Source: Microcoleus sp. FACHB-61 (GTDB taxonomy: Bacteria > Cyanobacteriota > Cyanobacteriia > Cyanobacteriales > Microcoleaceae). From it: DNA of 64,000 nucleotides. Each line of letters opens with the position of its first letter. Positions within the stretch are counted from its first letter, which is position 1. Of this stretch, positions 26,587 through 37,488 are shown in pieces. Where the stretch lies: the NCBI GenBank assembly GCA_014695295.1, contig JACJNY010000054.1:1-64000 (forward strand), written 5' to 3'. A model generated the notes under the pieces. The model was not told the DNA's origin and ran no database searches. It saw nothing but the letters and a program-made list of their open reading frames with translations. The position numbers and the translations under genes are program-made.

Positions 26587-28770
26587 TTAGCGGATGGGAA
26601 TTTGAATCACAAACTGGGTTCCCTCACCAACAGTAGAGAAGCACTCCAGTTTACCGTTATGTTTTTCCGTGACAATTTGATAGCTAATAGACATTCCCAT
26701 CCCCGTGCCTTTTCCAATCGGTTTGGTGGTGAAGAAGGGATTGAATATCTGTTGCTGAATGTCTTGGGGCATACCAGGCCCGTTATCCGCGATCGCAATT
26801 TGCACCCAGCGGCCATCAACCACCGAAGTCATAATTTTAATTTGATTGGGATTTGCCTGGATATCCTGAAACGTTCGACTAGCATTGCCATCTTCTAAAG
26901 CATCGATCGCATTGGTGAGAATATTCATAAACACCTGATTGAGTTGTCCGGCGTAGCATTCCACCAGCGGTAGAGAACCGTAGTCTTGAATCACCTCAAT
27001 GGACGGTCGTTCCGGTCTATCTTTAAGGCGGTGTTGCAAAATTAGTAGGGTGCTGTTAATACCCTCATGAATATCGACTGGCTTAAACTCTGCTTCGTCC
27101 ATCCGCGAAAAGTTTCGTAGCGACAGGACAATTTGGCGGATGCGATCGGTACCCATTTTCATCGAAGACAGCATTTTTGGCAGGTCTTCTTGCAAGAACT
27201 CCAGGTCGATTTCTTCGGCTGCGATTTGAATTTCGTCAGCAGGGTTAGGATAGTGCTGTTGATAAAGCTGCACGAACTCTAACAAATCTTGGGTGTATTC
27301 CTGTGTATGGACGAGGTTGCCGTGAATGAAGTTGACCGGGTTGTTAATTTCGTGGGCGACTCCCGCAACCAGTTGCCCCAAACTAGACATTTTTTCGCTC
27401 TGAATTATCTGTGATTGGGTGCGTTGCAACTCACTTAGGGCGTTTTTGAGTTCACCGGTGCGGTATTCCACCCGGTCTTCTAATTCTGCATTACTTTTTT
27501 CTAAGGCGGTAAACGATTCGCGCAGTTGTGTTGCCATGTGGTTAAAGGAGTTGGCAAGGGCGTTGAGTTCTTGAATACGGCTGTCTTGTACAGCTTGGTC
27601 GAAGTTGCCAGATGTTATTGCCTCACTCGCCCGATTCAGTCGCAGAATCGGACGCGCAATCCAGCCGGAGGTGAGAACGCCTATCCCACAAGCTACCCCC
27701 AATGCTGCTAAGCAGAGCAAGATTGTGGTGCGGGTATTGGCATTGATTTGCCCCATGAAATCGGATTCAGGAACCGCAACAACTACCAACCAATCCAATC
27801 CCCATTCGTCTTTCCAAGGTAAAACTTGGACAAACTGGCGTTCTTTATTCAGCCAGAAATCAAGCTGTTGAGTATCTTTGATATTGTTGAAGTCGCCGAA
27901 ATGCTTTACTAAATATTGAGATGTTGATTGGATCAGTCGATCGCTGCTTTCCAACGCGTTTAACCGTTCGGGATTGTTATTAATCAGTTTGAAGGGTTGC
28001 TCGTTGCTGGAACTCGCAACAATTAGCCCGCTGCGCTCCACAATAAACGTTCTGCCGGATTTGCTGACTTTGATTTGACGCAAGAAATCGCTAATTTGCG
28101 AAAGACGCTGGTCGATGCCGATGACACCAATCAGTTGATTGTTCTTGTTATAAATCGGGCGATTTGCCGAAACAGCCAGAGGATACGGCGTGATTTCCCA
28201 CTGGTATAAAACCCATGTGGGTTTTCTAGCTTTAACCGTGTTTGAGTACCACAGTTCTTTCTGGAACTGGTAGTTTTTGTATATATCAATAAGCGTAGTT
28301 TTGTTGCCCTGACTATCTGCCTTGTAGACGTAATTATTTCGATTACCGCGTTGCGTGGGGTTACTGGTATTAACAACAATATTTCGATCTATGTAATATC
28401 CCGAACCCGCAAACTCGCCTCTTGGAGCGCCAAAGCTTATGTAACCGACATTAAACAATTGCATTTGTTTCCAGAAGAAACGAGCCACATTATCTAAATC
28501 TTTTGGAGCGATCAATCCCACATCGAAGGCATCGGCATTCACCTGAGCAAGGTGACGGGCTGTGTTGAGTTGGCTGTCTAGATGCTGGTCAATCCGGCTG
28601 CTCACTTCAGTCCGTAGTTGAGATGCCAAATCGTTGACTGCTTTCTGTCCGTTGCGGAAGGATAAGTAGCCAACAATGCCGACTGCACCGATGATTTGCA
28701 AAACAAATGGCACGATCAATATGACCTGCAATCCGATCGCCTTAGTTTTGCCGAAGTGACGTATGTTCAT
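26587..28770 (-). CDS. Cache-HAMP sensor histidine kinase (727 aa)
   Basis: A membrane-bound sensor: TM1 near 15-37 (VILIVPFVLQIIGAVGIVGY), a double-Cache extracytoplasmic domain to about 340, TM2 near 345-370, HAMP (SGWIARPILRLNRASEAI) to about 425, coiled coil, HisKA with GVAHEINNPVNF (His near 473) and HATPase (N box NAIDALED; IAIADNGPGM; GKGTGMGMSIS). It has no receiver. The N-terminal half is paralogous to 15867-18692 and 41208-44096, while the catalytic end resembles 14479-15855 and 29093-34603, as if modules were recombined. ATG at 28768-28770 is preferred to a TTG two codons earlier. No response regulator is adjacent. Confidence 0.93.
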   Translation of the reverse strand: MNIRHFGKTKAIGLQVILIVPFVLQIIGAVGIVGYLSFRNGQKAVNDLASQLRTEVSSRIDQHLDSQLNTARHLAQVNADAFDVGLIAPKDLDNVARFFWKQMQLFNVGYISFGAPRGEFAGSGYYIDRNIVVNTSNPTQRGNRNNYVYKADSQGNKTTLIDIYKNYQFQKELWYSNTVKARKPTWVLYQWEITPYPLAVSANRPIYNKNNQLIGVIGIDQRLSQISDFLRQIKVSKSGRTFIVERSGLIVASSSNEQPFKLINNNPERLNALESSDRLIQSTSQYLVKHFGDFNNIKDTQQLDFWLNKERQFVQVLPWKDEWGLDWLVVVAVPESDFMGQINANTRTTILLCLAALGVACGIGVLTSGWIARPILRLNRASEAITSGNFDQAVQDSRIQELNALANSFNHMATQLRESFTALEKSNAELEDRVEYRTGELKNALSELQRTQSQIIQSEKMSSLGQLVAGVAHEINNPVNFIHGNLVHTQEYTQDLLEFVQLYQQHYPNPADEIQIAAEEIDLEFLQEDLPKMLSSMKMGTDRIRQIVLSLRNFSRMDEAEFKPVDIHEGINSTLLILQHRLKDRPERPSIEVIQDYGSLPLVECYAGQLNQVFMNILTNAIDALEDGNASRTFQDIQANPNQIKIMTSVVDGRWVQIAIADNGPGMPQDIQQQIFNPFFTTKPIGKGTGMGMSISYQIVTEKHNGKLECFSTVGEGTQFVIQIPIR

Positions 28771-28776
28771 GCTCAA

Positions 28777-29092
28777 AAATTACTTTTCTTTTAGTGTGAT
28801 ATACTATACACTTCCATCATGTTTATACACACAAGATTAACTCTTTTAAGTAAAAAAATGACATTTTTTATGCTTTGCCGGAACATTGCCACTTCGTCGT
28901 GATGAAAACTGCTCAGTGCGGCTCCAAAAGGGCGATCGCCCTTTTGTCGAAACCCGAGCGCTCGACTTTACTGCAGAGTTTTCGCCGAGTTTAAATGGCG
29001 AATTCAAAGTTTAGTAAACGCAAGGCGTGACCGGATTGTTAATGGTTGCTAACTCTAATTGATTTGGGAATTTTGGTTGATAGTCGCGCCGA
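28777..29092. other. spacer between two kinase genes
   Basis: About 316 bp. Contains a HIP1 palindrome (ggcgatcgcc near 28931) and AT-rich sequence that probably includes the promoter of the leftward 26587-28770 gene. No gene seen. Confidence 0.4.
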
Positions 29093-32000
29093 TTACAAAA
29101 CTTGCCTGGGGGCAATCGGAATTTCAATAATAAACTCGCTCCCCTCTCCCGGTGCAGAAACGCACGTCAATTTTCCGCCGTGAGAACTGACAACAATCGA
29201 GTGAGAAATAGACAATCCCAAACCCGTTCCCGAACCCACCGGCTTAGTTGTAAAAAACGGATCGAATATCTTGTGCAGCACCTCAGTGCTCATCCCCGGC
29301 CCGCTGTCGGCAATTCTAATTATGGCAGAATTCCTGTTTGTCACCTCTGTAGAAATTGTAATCGCAGGCTGTTTCTGAGAGTTTGTCGGGCAATCTCTTG
29401 CCAAGAGGAGCGCATCGATCGCATTTGTCAAAATATTCATAAATACCTGATTCAACTGAGACGCATAACAAGTAATTAGCGGTAGCGTGCTGTAATTTCT
29501 AATCACGTCAATTCCCAAACGCCCGCCCTCTTTTCTCAGGCGCGGTTGCAGCAACATCACCGTACTGTCGATGCCTTGATGGATATCTACCGACTTCATT
29601 TGCGCTTCGTCAAGACGCGAGAAATTCCGCAAGCTCAGCACAATATCCCGGATTCTTTCCGCTCCTACTTTCATAGAATCCAGCAGCTTTTGCAAATCTT
29701 CGCTCAAAAATTCCAGCTCAATTGTTTCTATTTCCTCCAGGATTTCATCAGCAGGTTCGGGATAGTGCTGCTGGTAAAGCTCAATCAATTTGAGCAAGTC
29801 TTTAACGTATTCGCTAGCAGGATTGAGATTGCCGTAGATGAAACTTACAGGGTTATTAATTTCGTGAGCTACACCAGCCACCATTTGCCCCAAACTCGAC
29901 ATTTTTTCCGTTTGGATTAATTGAGCTTGAGTTAGTTTCAGTTCGCGCAAAGTTTGTTCTAAACGCTCGTTCTTTTCATTTAACTCCTGCGTCCGCTCTT
30001 GCACTTTTTGTTCCACCGAATTGTAAAGCAGAGCATTTTCTAAAGAAATAGCAACTTGGGAAGAAAGCAACCTTAAAACTTCCAATCTGTGGGGAGTAAA
30101 TGCCCCGACAGTTAAATTGTTTTCTAAATAAAGAATGCCGATCAGTTTGCCTTGATTGATGATTGGAGTACACAAAATAGATTGGAGTTGGTGTTTGGCG
30201 ACGTAAGGATCTGCTGTAAATAAGCCCTCAGCCGCCGCATTGCTCAACACCAAATCCGAGCGAGTCCTTTCCACATAATTAATCACCGTCACAGGTAAAT
30301 CCTGATAGTCTCCAACAGGCGTAAATTGCAGCACCGCTACATCTTCAGCAAATACTGACGCTTTAGCTGAAATCAACAGTTGACCATCTCTGACTAAGAT
30401 CAGAAAACCTAATTGAGCACCCGCGTTTTCCAAGGATATTCTCATCAAAGAAGCCAGCAACTTATCTAGTACAATTTCGCTAGAAATCGCTAGAGATGCT
30501 TTCATTACCGTTGCTAAATCCAGCACTCTCGCATCGCTGCCAGTAGAAGTATGAATAGTTGTTGTAGTTTGATTGTTGTTAAAACTGCCGTTGAGCGGCG
30601 TCATTTCCCGCAACTGCGGATACTTCTGTTCTAAATCTTCTACTTTGCGGACTGCACCCCAGCGCAAGTAGCACGAGTGAGCTTCGCGCAAGTGGATTTT
30701 GGCATATTGATACTTGCCTTTACTCAACCAAAACTTAGCTGCTAGTTCGTTAGCCAGCGCTTCATTTTGGACAAACTCATTGTCTTGGGCTAAATTTATA
30801 GAGAAATCGTACAGCTCTACAGCTTCTGAATCTTTCTTGGAAATTCTCGCTATTTCTGCTTGTACTAAAAGGTACTTGTGCAGGAAATTTTCGGCACAGT
30901 TGTCGGCCCAAATTTTCATCTGTTTTTGGTTGGCTTCTAACTTTTCCAAGTATTGCTTTTGCTTCTCTTCGGAAACATTTGGGAAAACGGCGGCTAAAAC
31001 TAGAGAAAAGAAAAAATTCCATTCGGTAGCGGGTATCGCTCCGGTAATAAAAGATAGCTGTTTTTCTACTTCCAAAGCTAGTTGTAGCGCTTCATTGAAG
31101 TTGCCGTACCAGTACATTACCTGGCATTTGCGAATCTGATAAAGGCAGAGCGAGTACAAATTTTGATGAGCTTTACAGTTGTGCACGAATTCAGCTTCGC
31201 TGATATCTTCGCTTTCAAATACAAACTTTTCACGAGTGAGTTTGCTCAAGTTGCGCAGGATTAACTCTACCCCTAATAATGTATCGGTTACGAGCTGATT
31301 TTTGGTTTTTTGGCTGAACTGCAAATACCTGCTGGTGTCGGCCAGAATTTGGGAGATTTCTTTACCTTGAAAAAATGAGTTAGCTATGCGGTTGGACAGG
31401 ATATAACCCGCATATTCTAAATCTCCTGATTCTAAAGCGGCTTGATATCCTTCATTGCTGATCGCGTGGGAATCTTTGATGTGGTTGAACCAGTAATAAA
31501 AAATACTGACCAGGGATGAACAAGCTCTGCATTTCAAGCCGATATTGCCCGATTTTTCGCTGAGATTTAGGGAGAGCAAGCCGAATTGATACGCAGCTTT
31601 GTAGTCTCCAGAAACTGCGTTTAAGAACATACCGTACCCAGCATAGCAAAGAGATGCTTCGGGTACTAAACCGTATTTTAGAGAAAGATTGACTCCTTTT
31701 AAAACGCTGACTTTCCACAAGTCGGGATTTTTAAGGTACGCCGATGTGAGCAAGTTGGTAATTAATTTGACTGCAACTTTTTTGTCGGGTACAGTCATTT
31801 CGGGGGCGTCAATCAGGGAAGCTATTTCTCTACCTGCTAAAATATTTGTTGCTGCTGCAAATTCTTCGGATATGACTTTTTGTAGCCCGTCTAGCGGCAA
31901 GTCAATTCCGAGCAAGTCCAAAGCTTTGATTCCGGCTTTAACGGCTTCTTCGTACTTCGCCCGCAGGGTGTACTGCACGATCAGCAGGTTGTAAATTTCT

Positions 32001-34603
32001 ACCTTTTCTAAGGGCGATCGCGCTTTTTCCAAAGTTATATTAATAAATTCTTCAGAATTCTCAAAAAAACCGTTTAAATACTCAACATTTGCCCGCTCCA
32101 TGTGCAAGGCAAAGGCTAAGTCGTAGTGGGAATTCCAAATATCGGCGCTCAAACCGTCCATGCCTGCGGTCAAATACTGCAAGGCAGCAACATAAGCAGT
32201 GGCGTCTTTGGCTCTGCGGGCCGCGTCTAAATTCAGCGTTGCCAGTTCAATTAATTCTCGATCGTCTTTAATTAGCGATCGAGCTACATTCAAGTGATCG
32301 ACTAATTCAAAAATTCTGTCAGCGCGATATTCAGCCGGAGTGTTTTCTAGGATTTGCCTGCCTATTTTCAGATGAACTGCCTTTTTTTGCGAGTCGTCGA
32401 TCAGAGCGTAAGCTGCTTGCTGTACCCGATCGTGCAAAAATTTATAATTCAGAATTAATAGCGGAAACAGCACGTAATCTAATGACTTGCTTTCCAATTC
32501 CGAAGTGGGCAGAATCAGTCCAGACTTAATCGCTGGCAACAGGTGAGAAAAAGTTTCGGACGCTTCTTTCTCATGAATTAAAGAAAGAGTATTCAAGTCA
32601 AATTCGTTGCCCAAACAAGCCACTAAACGCAAAACTTGCTGCGTTGAACTTGGCAGTTTTCTCAATTTTTGTACCATCAAATCTACTACATTGTCAGTGA
32701 TAGCGCACTGCTCAATTTGAGTCATATCCCAATGCCAGCCGCCCTTGCTCCCCGACTGTGGCGGGTGAAAAACTAGCAAGTTTTCCTGATACAATGTTTG
32801 TAGGAATTGATTTACAAAAAAAGGATTTCCGTCTGTTTTGCTGACCACCAGTTCAGCTAAAGGTTTAACAGATTCTCGATCGCTGTGCAAAGTCTCGGCA
32901 ATCAAATGAGTTATGTTTTCCACTCCCAGCGGCGACAAAGCAATCTGATTAATGATAGCTTCCTGATTTCGCAGCGTCTCCACAGTCATCATTAAAGGAT
33001 GAGTGGGACTAACTTCATTATCCCGATAAGCTCCAATTAAAAACAGATATTGCGTAGCTTCATCTGTCATCATCAATTCGATCAATTTGAGAGTAGCAGA
33101 ATCAGCCCACTGCAAATCGTCGAGAAAAATTACCAGCGGATGTTCTGGCTGGCAAAATACGCGAATGAAATTTTGAAAGACTAAATTAAAGCGGTTCAGA
33201 GATTCCGTCGGCCCCAATTCAGCTACAGGAGACTGAGCTCCGACAATTAGTTCAACTTCGGGAATAACATCAATAATAATTTGCCCGTTTTGACCGAAGG
33301 AACTGCGGAGTTTTTCGCGCCAAACTGCTAATTGAGCTTCGCTTTCAGTTAAGAGTTGCCGCACCAATTCCGAAAAAGCGCTGACAACGGCCGAATAAGG
33401 AATAGTCCGCTTGTACTGGTCAAACTTTCCCCAAATAAAATAGCCGCGCCTGCGGGTAATAGGTTTGTCTAAAATCTTCACCATTGCAGATTTGCCAATG
33501 CCGGAATAACCAGCAATCAGCATCATCTCGCTGCGAGATTTATGCTGTCCTCTTGCTAACAGTGATAGGGGAATTTCTTTTCTCGGTTTGCTCTCTTTCT
33601 TGATGACAGAAATTTGGGACTGTTCGGTGCGGGATCGATTATTTGTTGCTGCTACCCGTTCAAATGCCGCTAAAAGAGTTTCAACTTCTCGCTGTCTGCC
33701 GTAAAGTTTTTGAGGGATTTGAAATTTGTCTGAAATATCTTGGCTGCCGAGAGGAAAATCGGAAACAAACCCAGATGTTTGCCACTGAAATAGGCAGGAT
33801 TCCAAATCGGCTTTTAGTCCCCAAGCACTTTGATAGCGCTCCTCAGCGGTTTTTGCTAACAATTTCATCACAATATCTGAAACAGCTTTAGGAATTTCTG
33901 GGGCTATTTCAGCGAGAGGTACTGGCTGTTTGGCGATGTGACAGTGAACTAACTCCATAGGATCTGTAGTGGGAAAAGGGAGCTGTCCTGCCAGGATTTC
34001 ATAGAAGGTGACGCCGAGGGAATAAAAGTCGGTGCGGTAATCGATTACCCGGTTCATTCTGCCGGTTTGTTCGGGCGACATATAGGCTAAAGTGCCTTCC
34101 AAAAAATTAGGATTTTTATTCGGAATGTTTTCCAGGTTTGATGCAGTTGAGATGCTAAAATCTATGAGTTTAACTTGTCCTGTAGCTGGATTAAAAACTA
34201 TATTAGAGGGGTTGATATCTTTATGAATTACATTTTTGCCGTGAATCTCTCCCAAAGTTTCCGCAACTTTGATGGCAGTAGTCAGAAATCCTAAAACGGT
34301 AAATTTTTGGGAAGCCATAAAGATTTTTAAAGATTCGCCCCCAAAATCTTCTAATATCATTGCCAGACTATTTCTAACCTGCTGCAACTTGTAAACTTTA
34401 ACAACTCCGTCCAGCAAGTTTAAGTTGGCAGTAATCTCATATTCGCGCTTGTATCTATTGAGTTCTTCAGGAGTCGGATAATCTTCTTTGATAAGTTTGA
34501 TAATAACAGGTTGGTTGTCCTGCTCGTTGTGGCCGCGGTAAACCAGGGAAGTGCTGCTTTCATAAATGAGAGCGAGAACTGCAACGCCGGGAATTGCCAT
34601 CAT
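29093..34603 (-). CDS. trifunctional Ser/Thr kinase-AAA ATPase-GAF-histidine kinase (1836 aa)
   Basis: A giant soluble signalling protein. Residues 1-270 are a Hanks kinase (Lys in VIIKLIKEDYP, HGKNVIHKDINPSNIVF, VKLIDFSIST). Residues 300-600 are a STAND-like AAA ATPase with Walker A LMLIAGYSGIGKSAMVK and Walker B LVIFLDDLQWAD. A long helical, TPR-like stretch follows (650-1290), then a GAF domain (about 1320-1470), a coiled coil, HisKA (GVAHEINNPVSF, His near 1579) and HATPase (NAIDAL; IADSGPGMS; GSGTGLGLSIS). This order is the known cyanobacterial HstK-type architecture. The catalytic HKD of the kinase reads HKDIN, as in this group. Its ligand is unknown. Upstream lies a 101-bp inverted-repeat element. 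Confidence 0.94.
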   Translation of the reverse strand: MMAIPGVAVLALIYESSTSLVYRGHNEQDNQPVIIKLIKEDYPTPEELNRYKREYEITANLNLLDGVVKVYKLQQVRNSLAMILEDFGGESLKIFMASQKFTVLGFLTTAIKVAETLGEIHGKNVIHKDINPSNIVFNPATGQVKLIDFSISTASNLENIPNKNPNFLEGTLAYMSPEQTGRMNRVIDYRTDFYSLGVTFYEILAGQLPFPTTDPMELVHCHIAKQPVPLAEIAPEIPKAVSDIVMKLLAKTAEERYQSAWGLKADLESCLFQWQTSGFVSDFPLGSQDISDKFQIPQKLYGRQREVETLLAAFERVAATNNRSRTEQSQISVIKKESKPRKEIPLSLLARGQHKSRSEMMLIAGYSGIGKSAMVKILDKPITRRRGYFIWGKFDQYKRTIPYSAVVSAFSELVRQLLTESEAQLAVWREKLRSSFGQNGQIIIDVIPEVELIVGAQSPVAELGPTESLNRFNLVFQNFIRVFCQPEHPLVIFLDDLQWADSATLKLIELMMTDEATQYLFLIGAYRDNEVSPTHPLMMTVETLRNQEAIINQIALSPLGVENITHLIAETLHSDRESVKPLAELVVSKTDGNPFFVNQFLQTLYQENLLVFHPPQSGSKGGWHWDMTQIEQCAITDNVVDLMVQKLRKLPSSTQQVLRLVACLGNEFDLNTLSLIHEKEASETFSHLLPAIKSGLILPTSELESKSLDYVLFPLLILNYKFLHDRVQQAAYALIDDSQKKAVHLKIGRQILENTPAEYRADRIFELVDHLNVARSLIKDDRELIELATLNLDAARRAKDATAYVAALQYLTAGMDGLSADIWNSHYDLAFALHMERANVEYLNGFFENSEEFINITLEKARSPLEKVEIYNLLIVQYTLRAKYEEAVKAGIKALDLLGIDLPLDGLQKVISEEFAAATNILAGREIASLIDAPEMTVPDKKVAVKLITNLLTSAYLKNPDLWKVSVLKGVNLSLKYGLVPEASLCYAGYGMFLNAVSGDYKAAYQFGLLSLNLSEKSGNIGLKCRACSSLVSIFYYWFNHIKDSHAISNEGYQAALESGDLEYAGYILSNRIANSFFQGKEISQILADTSRYLQFSQKTKNQLVTDTLLGVELILRNLSKLTREKFVFESEDISEAEFVHNCKAHQNLYSLCLYQIRKCQVMYWYGNFNEALQLALEVEKQLSFITGAIPATEWNFFFSLVLAAVFPNVSEEKQKQYLEKLEANQKQMKIWADNCAENFLHKYLLVQAEIARISKKDSEAVELYDFSINLAQDNEFVQNEALANELAAKFWLSKGKYQYAKIHLREAHSCYLRWGAVRKVEDLEQKYPQLREMTPLNGSFNNNQTTTTIHTSTGSDARVLDLATVMKASLAISSEIVLDKLLASLMRISLENAGAQLGFLILVRDGQLLISAKASVFAEDVAVLQFTPVGDYQDLPVTVINYVERTRSDLVLSNAAAEGLFTADPYVAKHQLQSILCTPIINQGKLIGILYLENNLTVGAFTPHRLEVLRLLSSQVAISLENALLYNSVEQKVQERTQELNEKNERLEQTLRELKLTQAQLIQTEKMSSLGQMVAGVAHEINNPVSFIYGNLNPASEYVKDLLKLIELYQQHYPEPADEILEEIETIELEFLSEDLQKLLDSMKVGAERIRDIVLSLRNFSRLDEAQMKSVDIHQGIDSTVMLLQPRLRKEGGRLGIDVIRNYSTLPLITCYASQLNQVFMNILTNAIDALLLARDCPTNSQKQPAITISTEVTNRNSAIIRIADSGPGMSTEVLHKIFDPFFTTKPVGSGTGLGLSISHSIVVSSHGGKLTCVSAPGEGSEFIIEIPIAPRQVL

Positions 34604-35656
34604 AGTTGGGTTCTCTCAAATTAGGTGTGCTTGGTCAATGTTACAGGACTTACGCGTGGCGGGCTAGAAACCCGGTTTATTCGTTGCTAGTCGTTTACGA
34701 ACCCAAGATTTTCTTGTATAAGCCGGGTTTCTTTTCGTAAATCCTATGTTATTCTTCATTATCACTCAAGAGCTATCTTTTGGGGTGTGTGGGAACGCAG
34801 CCCTTGACAGCAAAGAGCTGCGGCTGACAAAAGCGCGCTGGGGCTTTCGTCACCTCAGCAGTTATGTTAACAAGAGCCCAAATACAGGATTTGTGCCAGG
34901 ATTTACTCTGACGCTCGATCGCCACCCTAACAACTAAATCATCTCAGCTTCTAAGGAATTGCTTGATTTTAGCCACTAGCAACCACATCCATTGAAAATA
35001 CGCAAGTGCTGAAAGGTTTATTTTTTCCGGTGACAATGGGCGAGTTGCTGGTTCTAGAAAAACTGGGCCGTGCAAGTTTTAACTGCAATTCGCGGCCGAG
35101 GCGCTGAGGGGAGTAATACCATTTTAGATTTGAGATTTTAGATTAAAGAATTGAATAATGGGTAATGACTGATGACGATCGGGGTTGGGATCGTGGACTT
35201 GGCCTTGCATTCTTTTTTTTTAACTGGTGTAATGGCGTTTTGCCGATCGTGCAGTGTTGCTTCTGCAGCCGTAATTTCCCTCAATTCTATCTGTTCGGGC
35301 CGATCGATTAACAAGTCTAACTGACCGTTTGAACAGAGTAAATTTGACACAAAATGCCGAATTATTGCACCTTGTCTGGTGCGCGGCAGCGAACTCTAGG
35401 GCGATAGGATTTGCCTAGCTCTGAAGAAAATTGGAGAAAAGATTAAGAATTATTGCCATAAAAGCAAGGTCAATTTGTGGGAATTACGGGCCAAATCCTA
35501 AGCAGCAAGGGCTTTTGAGCATTTACCACATCTGGAAATCATCAGAAAGTTACTATTTCTAAAGGATTCATCCGGTGAGAAAATCAGAAACCACCTTAAA
35601 ATTTAGCAGTAATCGCCCGATCGGGCAATTCTCAACCAGCACCAGGAAAAATACCT
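34604..35656. other. 1-kb divergent intergenic region before chlB
   Basis: Holds a 101-bp MITE-like element (34645-34745), an AT-rich run near 35120-35165, and the poly-T word gcattctttttttttaactggt (about 35207-35228, split here as gcattc, T9, aactggt) that recurs near 44456. The chlB promoter should lie in 35400-35640. Small frames on either strand have no support. Confidence 0.4.
34645..34745. repeat. MITE-like element with nested palindromes, 101 bp
   Basis: Outer inverted repeat aggacttacg (34645-34654) / cgtaaatcct (34736-34745), one mismatch. Inner perfect inverted repeat agaaacccgg (34666-34675) / ccgggtttct (34723-34732). No coding capacity. Related outer ends occur at 5551 and 60598. 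Confidence 0.6.
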
Positions 35657-37183
35657 ATGAAATTGGCTTATTGGATGTACGCAGGCCCAGCCCACATCGG
35701 CACTTTGCGCGTGGCCACTTCCTTCAAAAACGTCCATGCAATCATGCACGCACCGATTGGAGACGACTATTTTAACGTCATGCGTTCCATGCTGGAGAGG
35801 GAACGGGATTTCACCCCGGTGACTACCAGCGTCGTTGACAGACACGTACTGGCCCGGGGCTCGCAGGAACGGGTGGTGGACAACATCACCCGCAAAGACA
35901 GAGAAGAACACCCAGATTTAATCGTGCTCACCCCGACTTGCACCTCCAGCATCCTGCAAGAAGACTTGGAAAACTTCGTGGAGCGAGCTCAATTGGATGC
36001 CAAAGGCGATGTATTGCTGGCGGATGTTAACCATTATCGGGTAAACGAACTGCAAGCAGCCGATCGCACTTTGGATCAAATCGTCCAATTTTACATTAAC
36101 AAAGCCCGCAAAAAAGGCGATTTAGTAGAAGCCAAAAGCGAAAAACCATCTGTCAACATTATCGGTATGTCTACCCTGGGTTTCCACAACCAGCACGACT
36201 GCACCGAGTTGAAGCGTTTGATGGCAGATTTGGGCATTGAAGTCAACGAAGTTATTCCCGAAGGTGCTTCGGTTCATAACTTGAAAAGACTGCCCCGCGC
36301 TTGGTTTAACTTGGTTCCTTATCGGGAATTGGGGATGATGACCGGGGAGTATTTGCAAAAAGAATTCGGCACGCCGATGGTGGATATTACGCCGATGGGT
36401 GTGGTGGAAACTGCGCGCTGTATCCGCAAGATTCAGCAAGTTTTGAATGCTCAAGGTGCGGATGTTAATTACGAAAATTTTATTGACCAACAAACTCGAT
36501 TTGTGTCGCAGGCTGCTTGGTTTTCGCGATCGATCGACTGCCAAAACTTAACCGGCAAAAAAGCCGTCGTATTTGGCGATAATACCCACGCTGCGGCGAT
36601 GACGAAGATTTTGGCTCGCGAGATGGGAATCCACGTTGTGTGGGCTGGAACCTACTGCAAACACGACGCTGACTGGTTCCGGGAACAGGTTAGCGAGTAT
36701 TGCGATGAAGTGCTCGTCACCGACGATCACGGGGCGATTGGGGATGCGATCGCCAAAGCGGAACCTTCGGCAATTTTCGGCACCCAAATGGAACGCCACG
36801 TAGGTAAGCGGTTGGATATTCCCTGCGGTGTAATTGCTGCACCGATTCACGTCCAAAATTTCCCGATCGGCTACAAGCCATTTTTGGGTTATGAAGGCAC
36901 GAATCAGTGCGTAGATTTGGTGTACAATTCCTTTACTTTGGGAATGGAAGACCACTTGCTGGAAATCTTCGGCGGCCACGATACCAAGGAAGTGATTACG
37001 AAGGGTATTTCGGCTGATTCTGACATGGGTTGGACGAAGGATGGACAAGCTGAGTTGAATAAAATCCCTGGTTTTGTGCGGGGTAAGGTGAAGCGGAATA
37101 CTGAGAAGTTTGCGCGCGATCGGGGGATTGATAAGATTACCGTTGAGGTGCTGTACGCGGCCAAGGAATCTGTCGGGGCGTAG
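35657..37183 (+). CDS. chlB: light-independent protochlorophyllide reductase subunit B
   Basis: ChlB pairs with ChlN to form the NB component of dark-operative protochlorophyllide oxidoreductase, which reduces ring D of protochlorophyllide in chlorophyll synthesis with electrons from ChlL. The 508-aa product begins [20 protein letters not shown]; Asp36 (in PIGDDYF) is the unusual aspartate ligand of the NB [4Fe-4S] cluster. The middle has [40 protein letters not shown] and [19 protein letters not shown]; the C-terminal 60 residues form the helical ChlB tail ending in the AKESVGA region. aggaaaa lies ahead of the ATG. chlN is about 24 kb away on the other strand. Confidence 0.97.
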   Translation: MKLAYWMYAGPAHIGTLRVATSFKNVHAIMHAPIGDDYFNVMRSMLERERDFTPVTTSVVDRHVLARGSQERVVDNITRKDREEHPDLIVLTPTCTSSILQEDLENFVERAQLDAKGDVLLADVNHYRVNELQAADRTLDQIVQFYINKARKKGDLVEAKSEKPSVNIIGMSTLGFHNQHDCTELKRLMADLGIEVNEVIPEGASVHNLKRLPRAWFNLVPYRELGMMTGEYLQKEFGTPMVDITPMGVVETARCIRKIQQVLNAQGADVNYENFIDQQTRFVSQAAWFSRSIDCQNLTGKKAVVFGDNTHAAAMTKILAREMGIHVVWAGTYCKHDADWFREQVSEYCDEVLVTDDHGAIGDAIAKAEPSAIFGTQMERHVGKRLDIPCGVIAAPIHVQNFPIGYKPFLGYEGTNQCVDLVYNSFTLGMEDHLLEIFGGHDTKEVITKGISADSDMGWTKDGQAELNKIPGFVRGKVKRNTEKFARDRGIDKITVEVLYAAKESVGA

Positions 37184-37194
37184 GTTATTGGTGG

Positions 37195-37212
37195 GGTGGG
37201 CATTTGCCCACC
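37195..37212. repeat. gtgggca palindrome after chlB
   Basis: ggtgggca (37195-37202) pairs with tgcccacc (37205-37212). The hairpin lies 11 bp past the chlB stop and may terminate or stabilise the chlB message, though no T run follows. The same word family occurs at 38094-38112 and 61432-61450. Confidence 0.55.
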
Positions 37213-37266
37213 TTACTTAGTAAAATAGAAATGCACTGTCACTTTTCAAACATAGAAAAGTTATTT

Positions 37267-37488
37267 ATGGCTAATTCTATTGCTTTCCAGACCGCGATCG
37301 AATATGTAGAATCTCTGGCAATTGAAGAGCAAGATTTGTTAATTGAATTAATTCAGAAACGGCGAATTGAAAATCGGCGAGTGGAAATTGCTAGCAATGC
37401 AAGAGAGGTTTTGAGTGCTTTAAAAGCTGGCACAGCAAAGCGAGGCAACCTTGCACAGTTAAAAGCTGATTTACTGGATGAAGAATGA
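37267..37488 (+). CDS. antitoxin of a RelE-type toxin-antitoxin pair (73 aa)
   Basis: The small acidic-helical protein MANSIAFQTAIEYVESLAIE, then EQDLLIELIQKRRIENRRVE, resembles the cyanobacterial antitoxins that precede RelE/ParE-type toxins. Its C-terminal third (LKAGTAKRGNLAQLKADLLD) may wrap the toxin. No ribbon-helix-helix signature is obvious. The ATG at 37267 is used because upstream residues look random. Its stop overlaps the toxin start by 4 bp (atga), showing translational coupling. The pair probably autoregulates; no operator was identified. Confidence 0.75.
   Translation: MANSIAFQTAIEYVESLAIEEQDLLIELIQKRRIENRRVEIASNAREVLSALKAGTAKRGNLAQLKADLLDEE

Noticed and set aside
34746..34937. 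63-codon frame upstream of the trifunctional kinase
   Set aside because: Begins within the flank of the inverted-repeat element; no family or ribosome-binding site.
35138..35350. 70-codon minus-strand frame before chlB
   Set aside because: Low support; crosses a poly-T word and AT-rich repeat sequence.
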